The notes beneath the pieces were generated by a model that saw only the letters and a program-made list of their open reading frames with translations, was not told the DNA's origin and searched no databases. A stretch of 64,000 bases of DNA from Acinetobacter piscicola. GTDB taxonomy: Bacteria > Pseudomonadota > Gammaproteobacteria > Pseudomonadales > Moraxellaceae. Location: positions 124,001 to 188,000 of the forward strand of contig NZ_NIFO01000001.1 of the NCBI RefSeq assembly GCF_002233755.1, written 5' to 3'. Below, one piece after another: positions 54,348 to 63,865 of the stretch (positions within the stretch are counted from its first letter, which is position 1; every line of letters begins with the position of its first letter). The translations under genes and the position numbers were made by a program.

Positions 54348-54947
54348 ATGTTGCAAAGTTATATGCAAGGTTTTGCCATCGGCATGAGTTTAATCATGGC
54401 GATAGGTGCGCAGAATGCTTTTGTGCTCAAACAAGGCTTAAAAAAACAATATGTTTTTTGGATTTGTATGGTGTGCATTGCTTCAGATTCGATCCTCATT
54501 TTATTGGGCGTACTTGGCTTTTCTAAAATTATGCAAACCAACCCTGAGCTGGTGGAATGGGCGAAATATTTGGGTGCAACATTCTTATTCTTTTATGGTG
54601 CACAGCATTTTTATAAAGCATTTACGGCAACAACTCATTTATTACCGAGTGAAAAAGATGAATCTAAGCTTTTGAAAATGGTGCTGATCTGTTTGGCATT
54701 AACGTGGTTAAACCCGCATGTTTATTTGGATACTGTAGTTTTAATTGGTTCTATTTCAACGCAATTTGAACATGCAAAACTTCAGTTTGCTTTGGGTGCA
54801 ATCACTGCTTCTTGGATTTTCTTTTTTGCTTTAGGTTTTGGTGCTCGTTTCTTATTACCTATTTTTAAAAGTGCTAAATCTTGGAAAATCCTAGATTTTG
54901 TTATCGGTTTAGTGATGTGGGGCATTGCAACTTCATTGATTGTCTAA
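54348..54947 (+). CDS. argO: Arginine exporter ArgO (LysE family)
   Basis: A 199-residue, ~6-helix inner-membrane protein. Signature MIIGAQNAFVLKQGL-type start (here LIMAIGAQNAFVLKQG) and WLNPHVYLDTVVLIG in the middle. It is divergent from argP. It exports arginine and possibly lysine or canavanine. A strong bidirectional terminator lies after it (54987-55023). Confidence 0.88.
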   Translation: MLQSYMQGFAIGMSLIMAIGAQNAFVLKQGLKKQYVFWICMVCIASDSILILLGVLGFSKIMQTNPELVEWAKYLGATFLFFYGAQHFYKAFTATTHLLPSEKDESKLLKMVLICLALTWLNPHVYLDTVVLIGSISTQFEHAKLQFALGAITASWIFFFALGFGARFLLPIFKSAKSWKILDFVIGLVMWGIATSLIV

Positions 54948-54986
54948 ATTGATAGGTTCTATTCGTTGGTCGTTGGCACTTTAAAT

Positions 54987-55023
54987 AATCAAATCAAAAG
55001 CCTTATTGGCTTTTGATTTGATT
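54987..55023. terminator. Bidirectional terminator between argO and bcp
   Basis: AATCAAATCAAAAGCC pairs perfectly with GGCTTTTGATTTGATT around TTATT. It lies between convergent genes. Confidence 0.9.
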
Positions 55024-55047
55024 TTATTTAATTTCAAGCAGGAAAAA

Positions 55048-55509
55048 TTAACCTGCTTGTAGTGCTTTTAAATCTTCTAAAACTTGTTCAGCGTGACCCG
55101 CAGCTTTTACCTTACGATATTCTTTCACTAACTGACCATGATGATAAATAAACGTTGAGCGCTCGATACCCATCACTTTTTTACCGTACATATTTTTTTC
55201 TTTAATCACATCAAAGTGTTTACACAATACTTCTTCTTTATCACTGATCAGGTTAATGGTCAGTGATTGCTTTTCAGTAAAATTTTGATGCGCTTTAACT
55301 GAATCACGCGACACACCAATTACAGTTGTATTGGTCGAATCAAACTGATCTTTTAAGCAAGAAAAACCAACAGCCTGAGTGGTACAACCAGGTGTAGAGT
55401 CTTTAGGATAGAAATACAAAACTAACCATTCTGTTGCTATTTCAGTCAGGTTAATTTCACCTGTTGTTGCAGGAAAAGTCTGATTCGGGAGTTGAATTGT
55501 TTCAGTCAT
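55048..55509 (-). CDS. bcp: Peroxiredoxin, Bcp/PrxQ type
   Basis: A 153-residue thiol peroxidase reducing hydrogen and organic peroxides with thioredoxin. The peroxidatic cysteine is Cys42 in PKDSTPGCTTQAVGF. The resolving cysteine that Bcp of E. coli has five residues later is valine here; another cysteine lies nine residues on (Cys51), which may serve instead. The partner motif GIERSTFIY is present. It follows the Dph6-like gene by nine bases on the same strand. Confidence 0.9.
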   Translation of the reverse strand: MTETIQLPNQTFPATTGEINLTEIATEWLVLYFYPKDSTPGCTTQAVGFSCLKDQFDSTNTTVIGVSRDSVKAHQNFTEKQSLTINLISDKEEVLCKHFDVIKEKNMYGKKVMGIERSTFIYHHGQLVKEYRKVKAAGHAEQVLEDLKALQAG

Positions 55510-55518
55510 TATTCATCC

Positions 55519-56214
55519 TTAAAGATCATTATGGTTTAATTCAAGTGCTAAAAAGGCATAATTTTCGTGATATAGAATATCACCTTTACGTACCAAAAGT
55601 GGGTTTTTAAAAATAGGTGCATCAATCACTGTAGTGTGAAATTCCCCAGCTTCACCACAAGGATCAATATTTCGAGCAAGTGATTCATTAACATAATCAA
55701 GGGTTAAAATTCGCCCTAAGTCTGTAACAGTCATTCCTAAGTTTAGATTTACAGTTACGATCATGCATTCAAACCCAAGTGTTATCAGTTCATGTACGAT
55801 TTCTAAACGAGGCTTTTGCCACAGTGGCATACACAGTTTTAAATTACTACGATCACAAACGGATTGGTTCCATTCGGCATGTGCAATCAGGTCAATATCA
55901 CCTGTGACCAATAGTTCTGCACTGAGTTGTTTAGCTTGAGCGAGTAAATCTAAGAAAGTTGCTTCGTAGTTAGACCAAGTCGCTGAACCTTTTAGAATGG
56001 GTAAACCAATTGCAGCAGCCTGTGCATCAATAATTTCCAAAGGCATGGCATGTGAACGTGATCTTAAACCTTGTTCTTCAAGCATCACCATTAATGCAAC
56101 AGGTTTTGCATGTTGTATTGCATAATAGAGTGCAAGACTACTGTCTTTACCACCACTATAAGAGGCAACGAAATTTTGCCCTTCTAAGAGGTTGTTATTC
56201 CATGGAGATTGCAT
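55519..56214 (-). CDS. Dph6-like ATP-pyrophosphatase (diphthine-ammonia ligase family)
   Basis: A 231-residue protein of the ATP_bind_4 family. The PP-loop is visible near the start (NFVASYSGGKDSSLALYYA), followed by SHAMPLEII, ELLVTGDIDLIAHAEWN and GEAGEFHTTVIDAP. In archaea and eukaryotes the family amidates diphthine on EF2, a modification bacteria lack. The bacterial protein must therefore have another ligase-like role. It is upstream of bcp and probably cotranscribed with it. Confidence 0.75.
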   Translation of the reverse strand: MQSPWNNNLLEGQNFVASYSGGKDSSLALYYAIQHAKPVALMVMLEEQGLRSRSHAMPLEIIDAQAAAIGLPILKGSATWSNYEATFLDLLAQAKQLSAELLVTGDIDLIAHAEWNQSVCDRSNLKLCMPLWQKPRLEIVHELITLGFECMIVTVNLNLGMTVTDLGRILTLDYVNESLARNIDPCGEAGEFHTTVIDAPIFKNPLLVRKGDILYHENYAFLALELNHNDL

Positions 56215-56269
56215 AATTTCCTAGACACTATTTGAAAAATTAGATGCTATTTAAAAAATTGTGATAAAA

Positions 56270-56290
56270 AAGCCTGCATAACGCAGGCTT
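56270..56290 (-). terminator. Terminator after the secreted protein gene at 56308
   Basis: AAGCCTGC pairs with GCAGGCTT around ATAAC, with a T-run on the minus strand. Confidence 0.8.
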
Positions 56291-56307
56291 TAATACAAAT
56301 AATAAAA

Positions 56308-56718
56308 TTATTTTTTCGCTTGCGCTGCTTTCATTGCTGCTTGAGTCAGTGTTTCTAACTTGCCAGTAAGTTGTGGACCAAAACACGCTTTAAGTGCAGC
56401 ATTTTGTTGTTGTACAAAAGCTAAGCTAGATGGGTTTTTCTTTTGGTTTACAGCGCTTTGAATTTCCCATTTTTGAGCTTCGGTTACTTTACCTTGAGCA
56501 TCAATCTGGCAAGAACAAAATTTGCTCACTTCAGCACTGGTTAATTTTCCACCCTTTGCAGTTTCAGTCTTACAAACATTCACCAACGCAGATTTTACAT
56601 TTGTACTTTTATATGCTTGTTGAAGTGGATTCGCTTCAGCAGCTTGAGCAGTAGAACCCATCATTGCAGCAATTGAAAACATTGAAGAAAGAAGAAGACC
56701 TGATTTTAAGTTTTTCAT
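56308..56718 (-). CDS. Secreted hypothetical protein with conserved cysteines
   Basis: The start is placed at ATG 56718 (MKNLKSGLLLSS), with AAGG upstream; a longer frame would overlap queC. The 136-residue protein has a signal peptide (to about residue 27, ending ...STAQAAEA). The mature part has four cysteines (SALVNVCKTE, SKFCSCQID and LKACFGPQ) that could form disulfides, and is mainly helical. It lies 16 bp after queC but is unlikely to be functionally linked. Function unknown. Confidence 0.65.
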   Translation of the reverse strand: MKNLKSGLLLSSMFSIAAMMGSTAQAAEANPLQQAYKSTNVKSALVNVCKTETAKGGKLTSAEVSKFCSCQIDAQGKVTEAQKWEIQSAVNQKKNPSSLAFVQQQNAALKACFGPQLTGKLETLTQAAMKAAQAKK

Positions 56719-56734
56719 AAATTGTACCTTGTTA

Positions 56735-57409
56735 TTACGCGATATAACGTGTTGGGTCTGCGACACCTGCATCCATGAAGCCTTCCTTACGAAGACGGCA
56801 ACTATCACATTTACCACAAGCACGTCCTTGGTCATCTGCTTGGTAGCATGAAACCGTTTGGCTATAGTCTACGCCATGTTCCAAGCCTAAGCGTATTATA
56901 TTCGCTTTGGATAAATGTAACAGAGGTGTTTCAAATTTAAGCGGTTTTCCTTCAACACCGACTTTTGTTGCAAGGCGAGCCATATTGGCAAAAGCTTCGA
57001 TAAACTCAGGTCGACAGTCAGGATATCCTGAATAATCAACAGCATTGATGCCGATTACAATTGCTTGAGCATCAAAAACTTCAGCAGCAGCAAGCGCATA
57101 AGACAAGAAAATGGTGTTACGTGCTGGAACATAAGTTACAGGAATACCATCAGTTTCATGATCAGGAACATCAATGTTATGGTCTGTAAGTGCAGAACCA
57201 CCTAAATTACCCAAATCGATATTAATCACTCGATGTTCAACACCAGCTGTTTTGGTTAATGCACGTGCAGCATCAAGTTCAGTGGTTGAACGTTGACCAT
57301 ACATAAAACTAATAGCAATACATTCGTAGTTTGCTTGCGCCCAAGCCAAACAAGTTGTTGAGTCTAAGCCGCCTGATAATAAGACAATGGCACGAGGACG
57401 CATATTCAC
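56735..57409 (-). CDS. queC: 7-cyano-7-deazaguanine synthase
   Basis: A 224-residue PP-loop ligase making preQ0 for queuosine in tRNA. The PP-loop is [17 protein letters not shown]; the zinc-binding cysteines are at the end ([20 protein letters not shown]). An in-frame ATG two codons on is an alternative start. Together with queE it forms part of the queuosine pathway; the two are 140 bp apart, on the same strand. Confidence 0.95.
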   Translation of the reverse strand: MNMRPRAIVLLSGGLDSTTCLAWAQANYECIAISFMYGQRSTTELDAARALTKTAGVEHRVINIDLGNLGGSALTDHNIDVPDHETDGIPVTYVPARNTIFLSYALAAAEVFDAQAIVIGINAVDYSGYPDCRPEFIEAFANMARLATKVGVEGKPLKFETPLLHLSKANIIRLGLEHGVDYSQTVSCYQADDQGRACGKCDSCRLRKEGFMDAGVADPTRYIA

Positions 57410-57549
57410 AGTCTCCGAAAAATTTATAAAATGGTTACAGTTAGAAGATTAAGGTCTTTTGAAAATAGCCTTGCTATTCTCATTCATACTTTACGGTATA
57501 TGCTTAATTGAATAGCCTACAATGTAAGCCATTGATGACATGTCAATTT

Positions 57550-58260
57550 TTAACGACCTGTTTCATCATTCCAAAGCAATTTATGTAGTTGCAATTGGAA
57601 GCGAACAGGGAGATGGTCGTCTAAAATCCATTGAGCTAAATCACGTGCAATTTGAGGTAAACGTACAGCACCTTTTTCTACAGCAAAAGCAGGGGAGAAC
57701 CATACTGTGCTGACTTTATCATTTAAAGCATATTGCGCAACTTGCTGTTTAGACCATTCATAGTCTTCACGATTACAAATAACAAACTTAATTTGATCAT
57801 GTTGCGTTAAATGATCTAGGTTACTGAGTAAGTTTCGTTCAACTTCACCAGAGGTTGGTGTTTTTAAATCCAAAACTTTTGAAATACGTGGGTCAACTTT
57901 AGAAACATCTAAAGCGCCACTGGTTTCTAAAGAAACGTCACAACCTAAATCGGCCAAACGTTGCATTAATGGCAATGCATTCGGTTGGGCCAGTGGTTCA
58001 CCACCTGTGACACAAATATAAGGGGTCTTGTAATCTAAGGTCGTTTGAATGATTTGGTCTAAAGATTGACGCTCACCACCTTCAAAAGAATAGGTCGTAT
58101 CGCAATACGTACAACGCAACGGGCAACCTGTTAATCGAATAAAAACAGTCGGTAATCCTGCTGCATTGGCTTCACCTTGTAGAGAATAGAAAATCTCCGT
58201 AATACGTAGCCCCGCAGACGGATCAGAAACAGGAATAGTAGAGGTTCGGAGAATATTCAT
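57550..58260 (-). CDS. queE: 7-carboxy-7-deazaguanine synthase (radical SAM)
   Basis: About 236 residues from ATG 58260 (MNILRTSTIP); a GTG 12 bases earlier is in frame. The radical-SAM cluster motif is TGCPLRCTYCDTTYSF (C-x3-C-x2-C), following EIFYSLQGEANAAG. It converts the carboxy-tetrahydropterin to carboxydeazaguanine in preQ0 synthesis, before QueC. Confidence 0.94.
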   Translation of the reverse strand: MNILRTSTIPVSDPSAGLRITEIFYSLQGEANAAGLPTVFIRLTGCPLRCTYCDTTYSFEGGERQSLDQIIQTTLDYKTPYICVTGGEPLAQPNALPLMQRLADLGCDVSLETSGALDVSKVDPRISKVLDLKTPTSGEVERNLLSNLDHLTQHDQIKFVICNREDYEWSKQQVAQYALNDKVSTVWFSPAFAVEKGAVRLPQIARDLAQWILDDHLPVRFQLQLHKLLWNDETGR

Positions 58261-58356
58261 AACATTTACCACAGTTTACAAAATGAAAAATCTCTACGCT
58301 CAGCACTGACCGTAGAGATGAGGAACGATTAAAGTTCCGCAGGGAATGAGTAAAAA

Positions 58357-59178
58357 TTAGTCTTCGCGAAGAAGTTCGTTCAAACTCGTTTTAGAACGTG
58401 TTTGCGCATCTACTTTTTTCACGATGATTGCAGCATAAAGGCTGTAAGTACCGCATTTAGAAGGTAGGCTACCAGCAACAACAACAGAACCCGCAGGTAC
58501 ACGACCGTAGTGAACTTCGCCTGTTGCACGGTCAAAAATCTTCGTTGATTGACCAATGAATACGCCCATTGAAATCACAGAACCTTCTTCAACAATCACG
58601 CCTTCAACAATTTCAGAACGTGCGCCGATGAAACAGTTATCTTCAATAATGGTTGGGTTTGCTTGAAGTGGCTCAAGTACACCACCAATACCGACACCAC
58701 CTGAAAGGTGAACGTTTTTACCAATTTGTGCGCATGAACCTACGGTTGCCCATGTATCGACCATTGTGCCTTCATCTACATAAGCACCAATGTTGACATA
58801 AGATGGCATTAACACCACATTCTTCGCTTGGAAGCTACCTTTACGTGCTACAGCAGGCGGTACAACACGTACACCAGCAGCTTTAAACTGAGCTTCAGTC
58901 CAGCCTGTAAATTTAGTCTCTACTTTGTCGTAGAATTGAAGGTCGCATGACTCAATAGGTTTGTTGTCATTCAATTTAAATGATAATAAAACCGCTTTTT
59001 TCAACCATTGATGAACAATCCATTCACCATCAATTTTTTCAGCTACACGAAGCGTACCATTATCTAAACCTGCAATGGCTTCTTCAACAGCTTGGCGAAC
59101 TTCTGCTGGACAATCCGCAGCAGTAAAGTTAGCACGATTTTCAAACGCTTGTTCAATGATCGTTGAAAGCTGAGACAT
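58357..59178 (-). CDS. dapD: Tetrahydrodipicolinate N-succinyltransferase
   Basis: The start is placed at ATG 59178 ([15 protein letters not shown]), with GGAAGGAAG upstream; an upstream frame is not supported. The 273-residue length is exactly that of DapD. The left-handed beta-helix is visible through hexapeptide repeats ([37 protein letters not shown], in pieces). It succinylates tetrahydrodipicolinate in the lysine/diaminopimelate pathway, so it acts upstream of dapF and lysA of this window. Monocistronic. Confidence 0.95.
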   Translation of the reverse strand: MSQLSTIIEQAFENRANFTAADCPAEVRQAVEEAIAGLDNGTLRVAEKIDGEWIVHQWLKKAVLLSFKLNDNKPIESCDLQFYDKVETKFTGWTEAQFKAAGVRVVPPAVARKGSFQAKNVVLMPSYVNIGAYVDEGTMVDTWATVGSCAQIGKNVHLSGGVGIGGVLEPLQANPTIIEDNCFIGARSEIVEGVIVEEGSVISMGVFIGQSTKIFDRATGEVHYGRVPAGSVVVAGSLPSKCGTYSLYAAIIVKKVDAQTRSKTSLNELLRED

Positions 59179-59483
59179 AATCTTCCTTCCCAAAAAATTT
59201 TTAAAGATTCTACACCAAATTGCTCCTAAATTAGAGATAAAATCTAGTTTCAATCGGAAAAACTAATCTTAATGTTTAAATGAGGAGAAGCATAAATAAC
59301 TGATCTCTTTTATTATTTAAAAGTCAATTATTTTGAAAGCAACAATTCATATTCATTTGTATCAAAAAATAACAAAAACTCATCAATTTCGCTATTAATT
59401 GTGAAGAATAAATAAAATAAGATCCATTTGAGTCTAAACACATGAATGATTAAAGAACAAACTCTATTTTCGAGGAGATATAA

Positions 59484-60227
59484 ATGAAAGTGTTAAAATT
59501 AGTCGCTCTTACTGTTGCTTTTTCGGCTTCTACTTTGGCAATGGCAGATGAAACTGTTGTGCAGCAAGGTCGTGTATTTGAAGCGAACAAATTAATTCCT
59601 ACAGGTGCTCGTCTTGAGGTGGGTACAACAGGTTATGGTGGTGCTTTACTTTGGACAGCAAACCCTTACGTAGGTTTGGCTTTAGGTTATAACGGTGGTG
59701 ATATTTCTTGGTCAGATGATCTATCGATCGATGGCACGAAATATGACATGGATATGGACAACAACCTGACTTATTTAAATGCTGAAATTCGTCCTTGGGG
59801 CGCGAGCCAGAACAGATGGACACAAGGTTTGTATGTCGCTGCTGGTGTAGGATATGTTGATAGCAAATATGATTTGAAAAAATCTTTACATAACAGCAAT
59901 GACACACTAAAAATTGATGGTAAAAACTACAATGCACCAACAGGTCAAGGTAGTATCGACGGGACTGTTGATTATGATAACCAAATTGCTCCATACCTAG
60001 GTTTTGGTTTTGCACCAAAAATCAATAAAAACTGGGGCGTATTTACTGAAGTAGGTGCTTATTATACAGGTAGTCCATCTGCTGATTTAACAGCAACGGG
60101 CTTACAAGAAGTCGGTGGCACAACTTCAGGTGCATATGCTGCTGATCGTTTAGAGCAAAAAATTAATGACAAAGATAAATACAAATGGTTACCTGTAGGT
60201 AAAGTTGGTGTAAGTTACAACTGGTAA
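59484..60227 (+). CDS. Outer-membrane beta-barrel protein
   Basis: A 247-residue protein with a signal peptide (KLVALTVAFSASTLAMA). It has alternating hydrophobic strands, no long helix, and ends in an aromatic residue (VGVSYNW), as expected for barrel proteins recognised by BamA. About eight strands are likely (GARLEVGTTGYG, NPYVGLALGYNGG, GLYVAAGVGYVDS, APYLGFGFAPK). It resembles OmpW/porin-like small barrels of Acinetobacter, without certainty. A good terminator follows (60247-60270). Confidence 0.7.
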   Translation: MKVLKLVALTVAFSASTLAMADETVVQQGRVFEANKLIPTGARLEVGTTGYGGALLWTANPYVGLALGYNGGDISWSDDLSIDGTKYDMDMDNNLTYLNAEIRPWGASQNRWTQGLYVAAGVGYVDSKYDLKKSLHNSNDTLKIDGKNYNAPTGQGSIDGTVDYDNQIAPYLGFGFAPKINKNWGVFTEVGAYYTGSPSADLTATGLQEVGGTTSGAYAADRLEQKINDKDKYKWLPVGKVGVSYNW

Positions 60228-60246
60228 TTGATTTAAAATCAAACTA

Positions 60247-60270
60247 AAAAACGAGCTTCGGCTCGTTTTT
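60247..60270. terminator. Terminator between the two outer-membrane genes
   Basis: AAAAACGAGC pairs with GCTCGTTTTT around TTCG, with A/T tails on both sides. Confidence 0.85.
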
Positions 60271-60330
60271 TAGTTGTTTGAACATCCTTTTGAAGGAAAT
60301 AATTCAGATTGACCGGTTTATTTATGCTTA

Positions 60331-61554
60331 TCAAAAGTAATAACCAATTCTAATCCCATGCGCAAAAGCATCGTTGTTTGATACTGAGGATAATGTTCCA
60401 TTTTGAGTAACGGCATTCGTCGTATCGAGTTTTTTTACATCCGCTTTATTAAATTTGAAATACTTTAATCCATAGGCAATAAAACTTTTTTTGTGAAATT
60501 TGTATAACGCACCTAGGCCAAATCCATAAAAACCATCGGATGGGTTGAGTGTACTGGCAGGATTACCACTGCCAGAATCCCAAGATAAATCTGTAAAGCT
60601 TACCCATTGATCAGTAAAAACATGGGCAAGTCCTAATTTTGCAGACCATTGATCGTTATTGTAATCAATTAAATTAAACGGCTTGATTAGGTCGGGGTAT
60701 TGTTGAGCAGCTAAGTCAACTACAGCGCCAAATTGTCTTGGTTGAATTTCAAAATCTTTCCAATTGACCCATCTTAGGTTGCTATAAAGTACATTTTTAG
60801 GTGTTAAACCTGTTTGAATATCTAAACTCACCGATTGTGGTGTAGTTATTTCTGTTTTTGCTGATGGAATAACATTTAAAGGCTGTTTGAAAATATCTTC
60901 AGTCACAGCCGCTTGATGTGTGATTTTAGAGCGATAAGTAATTGCAGTTTTTACAGCATATTCAGGGATTTGGTAGCTTAACCCTGCTAACCAACCATGA
61001 CCTGAGCTTTGTTTAAATTTGGCTTGATAACCGCTCATGACGGAATAACTGGGGCCAAAAACATCAAGCTCACCTTCGAATTGTTGATAAACCGCACCAG
61101 TATAGATATTCCAGTTTAAAGTCGGTTGGTATCCAACAAGCATTGAAATGCTTTCACTCTTAAATTTTAAATTTGTAGATTCAATGGTTTGCTTGCCAAG
61201 CATGGATTGAGGGTGGTAATCATAACTGAGATCTACACCATAAGGTTGATCATAAATAACACCAAAGGAAAACTGTGGATGGATTTGAAATTTGGCTGCT
61301 ACATTGGCGAAATGATAATCATCGACCAAGTTTCCAGTAGAAAAGTTTTGCACACCTATTTGTTGTAGTACTTGCTGATTTTGGACTTGACCTGAAACAT
61401 CGGCATACAGTTCAGCATAAGAAAGTTCTAAATAATTGTCTGATTCTAAAAAAGGTAAAATGGATTGATCAGATTTTTCTATTGCTGCTGCATAGCTGAA
61501 AATAGGAATTATAAAACTACTACTCAGTACAATTTTTAATAAAGATATTTTCAT
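60331..61554 (-). CDS. FadL-family outer-membrane transporter
   Basis: 407 residues from ATG 61554 with GGAGGATAT directly before it; an upstream frame is not needed. The signal peptide is followed by a barrel protein of the FadL/OmpP1/TodX family (long strands, GFGLGALYKFHKKSF, ending RIGYYF with a C-terminal aromatic). It moves fatty acids or hydrophobic compounds across the outer membrane. Convergent with the small barrel gene. Confidence 0.8.
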   Translation of the reverse strand: MKISLLKIVLSSSFIIPIFSYAAAIEKSDQSILPFLESDNYLELSYAELYADVSGQVQNQQVLQQIGVQNFSTGNLVDDYHFANVAAKFQIHPQFSFGVIYDQPYGVDLSYDYHPQSMLGKQTIESTNLKFKSESISMLVGYQPTLNWNIYTGAVYQQFEGELDVFGPSYSVMSGYQAKFKQSSGHGWLAGLSYQIPEYAVKTAITYRSKITHQAAVTEDIFKQPLNVIPSAKTEITTPQSVSLDIQTGLTPKNVLYSNLRWVNWKDFEIQPRQFGAVVDLAAQQYPDLIKPFNLIDYNNDQWSAKLGLAHVFTDQWVSFTDLSWDSGSGNPASTLNPSDGFYGFGLGALYKFHKKSFIAYGLKYFKFNKADVKKLDTTNAVTQNGTLSSVSNNDAFAHGIRIGYYF

Positions 61555-61739
61555 ATATCCTCCCAAATCAATCAATAAATCGATTTGCTTGGTGATTTTT
61601 TGACTATTTGTTGAATTCGATCATATATAAAATAAAAAATGAAGAATCAAACAACTTGGCTAATTTTTACCCCATTTGATCTGTTCTGTTTTTTTTTGTC
61701 AATCAAAACAGTGAGTTTTATCATATATTTATGAGAAAA

Positions 61740-61755
61740 AGGGGCAAATGCCCCT
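61740..61755 (-). terminator. Terminator of the cysB-like gene
   Basis: GGGGCA pairs with TGCCCC, with a T-run on the minus strand (A bases at 61735-61740 on the plus strand). Confidence 0.75.
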
Positions 61756-61810
61756 GATTTTAAATTTTTACTAAATATTAAAACTTAGATTGTTAAGTCA
61801 TTCTTTTAAT

Positions 61811-62740
61811 CTAGTCGTCTGGGTAGGCTATTTTCTTTAAAGCTTTAACATCAGCTTCTGGAGAACATAGTGAAATAAACTCATATCCATAGCCACGAAG
61901 TAAATGTCCTTTGCGTACAGCAATCCATGTGGTGTTTAAGCCAAAAATATCGGTATTGATCTGTTTTAGGCGATGGTCACGTTCTAGGTCATAAGCCACA
62001 TCATTGACAATGCCTACACCCATACCTAATTCGACATAGGTTTTGATTACATCGGCATCTAGTGCTGACATCACAATATCGACATCAAGATTGGCTTCTT
62101 CAAAGGCTTTATCAATCTTAGAACGTCCTGTAAAACCGCCGTGATAGGTGATAATTGGATGTTCAGCAAGCTTTTCTAAAGTAATCTCTTTGGGATCAAT
62201 TTTAGTCAAAGGGTGATCTTGCGGGGTAATAATACTGTGCTTCCAGTTATAAAATGGAACACTACCTAAATTATCTTCAGTCGTTAAAGATTCTGTCGCA
62301 ATACCAATATCAGCAAGACCTAAAAGCAGCATTTCAGAAATTTCAACAGGGCTGGCTTGTTGCAAAATTAAATGAACTTTGGGAAAAGCTTTTTTAAATA
62401 GATTGACTATAGGTGGTAATACATAACGAGCTTGAGTATGTGTCGTTGCAATGGTTAATGTCCCCTCATCAACCTTATTAAAGTCATCAGCAAGACGTTT
62501 AATATTGTCCGCATCAATCAGCATACGTTCAACAATACTCAGTAAGGATTGTCCAGGTTCAGTTAAACCTAATAGGCGCTTACCTTTACGCACAAACAGT
62601 TGTACACCTAACTCATCTTCCAAATCTTTAATGTGTTTACTTACACCTGATTGAGACGTGTAAAGTGCAGCAGAAGCTTCTGTTAAATTGTAATTTTGAC
62701 GAACTGTTTCTCGGATAATTCGTAATTGCTGAAAGTTCAT
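61811..62740 (-). CDS. cysB: LysR-type regulator CysB
   Basis: A 309-residue regulator. The N-terminal HTH is MNFQQLRIIRETVRQNYNLTEASAALYTSQSGVSKHI in pieces (RIIRETVRQNYNLTEASA, then LYTSQSGVSKH), which is the CysB/Cbl pattern, followed by the sulfate/acetylserine-sensing domain. It activates cysteine and sulfate-uptake genes when N-acetylserine is present. Its place 54 bp downstream of cysA on the same strand strengthens the call. Cbl is a close alternative. Confidence 0.87.
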   Translation of the reverse strand: MNFQQLRIIRETVRQNYNLTEASAALYTSQSGVSKHIKDLEDELGVQLFVRKGKRLLGLTEPGQSLLSIVERMLIDADNIKRLADDFNKVDEGTLTIATTHTQARYVLPPIVNLFKKAFPKVHLILQQASPVEISEMLLLGLADIGIATESLTTEDNLGSVPFYNWKHSIITPQDHPLTKIDPKEITLEKLAEHPIITYHGGFTGRSKIDKAFEEANLDVDIVMSALDADVIKTYVELGMGVGIVNDVAYDLERDHRLKQINTDIFGLNTTWIAVRKGHLLRGYGYEFISLCSPEADVKALKKIAYPDD

Positions 62741-62794
62741 TTTGTTCGATACCTCAATGGCGGATGAGTGGCGAATGACTCATCCTATCGTCGT

Positions 62795-63856
62795 TTATGC
62801 GACTTGATTTTCAAATAGGTGAAGTGTTGAAGCACTTACCCAAACAGTTTGATTTGGTCTGAATTGATGTAACTTGGCTTCATCAGGATTTAAAGCAATT
62901 TCAATCAGTTGTCCTTGACGATCTTGTAATTCTGCCATGACTTTACCTGCAATCCAAACTTCACGTAAGAAAGTGGCTTGAATTGCATTTTCAGTCGGTT
63001 GAGCATGAATTTTCAACTCATTTGGGCGCGCAAAAGCGATCACTTTACCATCGGCTGTATTTCTAGCAGATGGAAGCTGAATACGATCTTCACCAATTTG
63101 GATAATACCTTGATGATTTTCACCTTCAAAACGATTGGCTTGTCCGAGAAAATCAAATACAAATGGTGTCGCAGGTTTTTCATAAACTTCACGAGGTGAA
63201 CCAATTTGTTCAATATCACCTTTATTCATCACTACAATTTGATCCGCAACTTCTAGCGCTTCTTCTTGGTCATGTGTTACGAAAATAGAAGTGATATGTA
63301 ATTCATCATGTAACGTACGTAACCAACGACGTAGTTCTTTACGAACTTTAGCATCAAGTGCACCAAATGGTTCATCTAAAAGTAAAACACGTGGTTCAAC
63401 GGCCAAAGCACGAGCAAGTGCAATACGCTGACGTTGACCGCCTGAAAGCTGTGCAGGATAACGATCTGCTAAAAAACCGAGTTGTACTAAATCGAGTAAC
63501 CGAGTGACACGCTTTTTGATTTCAGCTTCATTTGGACGAGTCGCACGTGGGCGTACACGTAAACCAAATGCAACATTGTCATAAACAGTCATGTGACGGA
63601 ACAAAGCATAGTGTTGGAATACAAAACCTACTTGACGTTCACGCACGTGAATTTGGGTTGCATCCGTTCCTTCAAGAATCACTTGTCCACGATCGGCAGA
63701 TTCTAAACCTGCAATAATACGTAACAGTGTAGTTTTACCACAACCTGATGGGCCAAGGAGTGCAACCAATTGACCATCTGGAAAATCTAGAGAGATGTTT
63801 TTAAGTGCATGGAATGCACCGAAGTTTTTTTCAATATTTTTAACTTGAATACTCAT
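62795..63856 (-). CDS. cysA: Sulfate ABC transporter ATP-binding protein
   Basis: 353 residues from ATG 63856, where AAGGA sits six bases upstream; another ATG two codons earlier is too close to AAGGA. ABC motifs: Walker [16 protein letters not shown], signature [15 protein letters not shown], Walker [14 protein letters not shown] and [15 protein letters not shown]-terminal TOBE-like domain follows, as in CysA. It powers sulfate/thiosulfate import with CysT and CysW. The upstream cysW ends 9 bp before this start, so the two are coupled. Confidence 0.92.
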   Translation of the reverse strand: MSIQVKNIEKNFGAFHALKNISLDFPDGQLVALLGPSGCGKTTLLRIIAGLESADRGQVILEGTDATQIHVRERQVGFVFQHYALFRHMTVYDNVAFGLRVRPRATRPNEAEIKKRVTRLLDLVQLGFLADRYPAQLSGGQRQRIALARALAVEPRVLLLDEPFGALDAKVRKELRRWLRTLHDELHITSIFVTHDQEEALEVADQIVVMNKGDIEQIGSPREVYEKPATPFVFDFLGQANRFEGENHQGIIQIGEDRIQLPSARNTADGKVIAFARPNELKIHAQPTENAIQATFLREVWIAGKVMAELQDRQGQLIEIALNPDEAKLHQFRPNQTVWVSASTLHLFENQVA

Positions 63857-63865
63857 GGTCATTCC

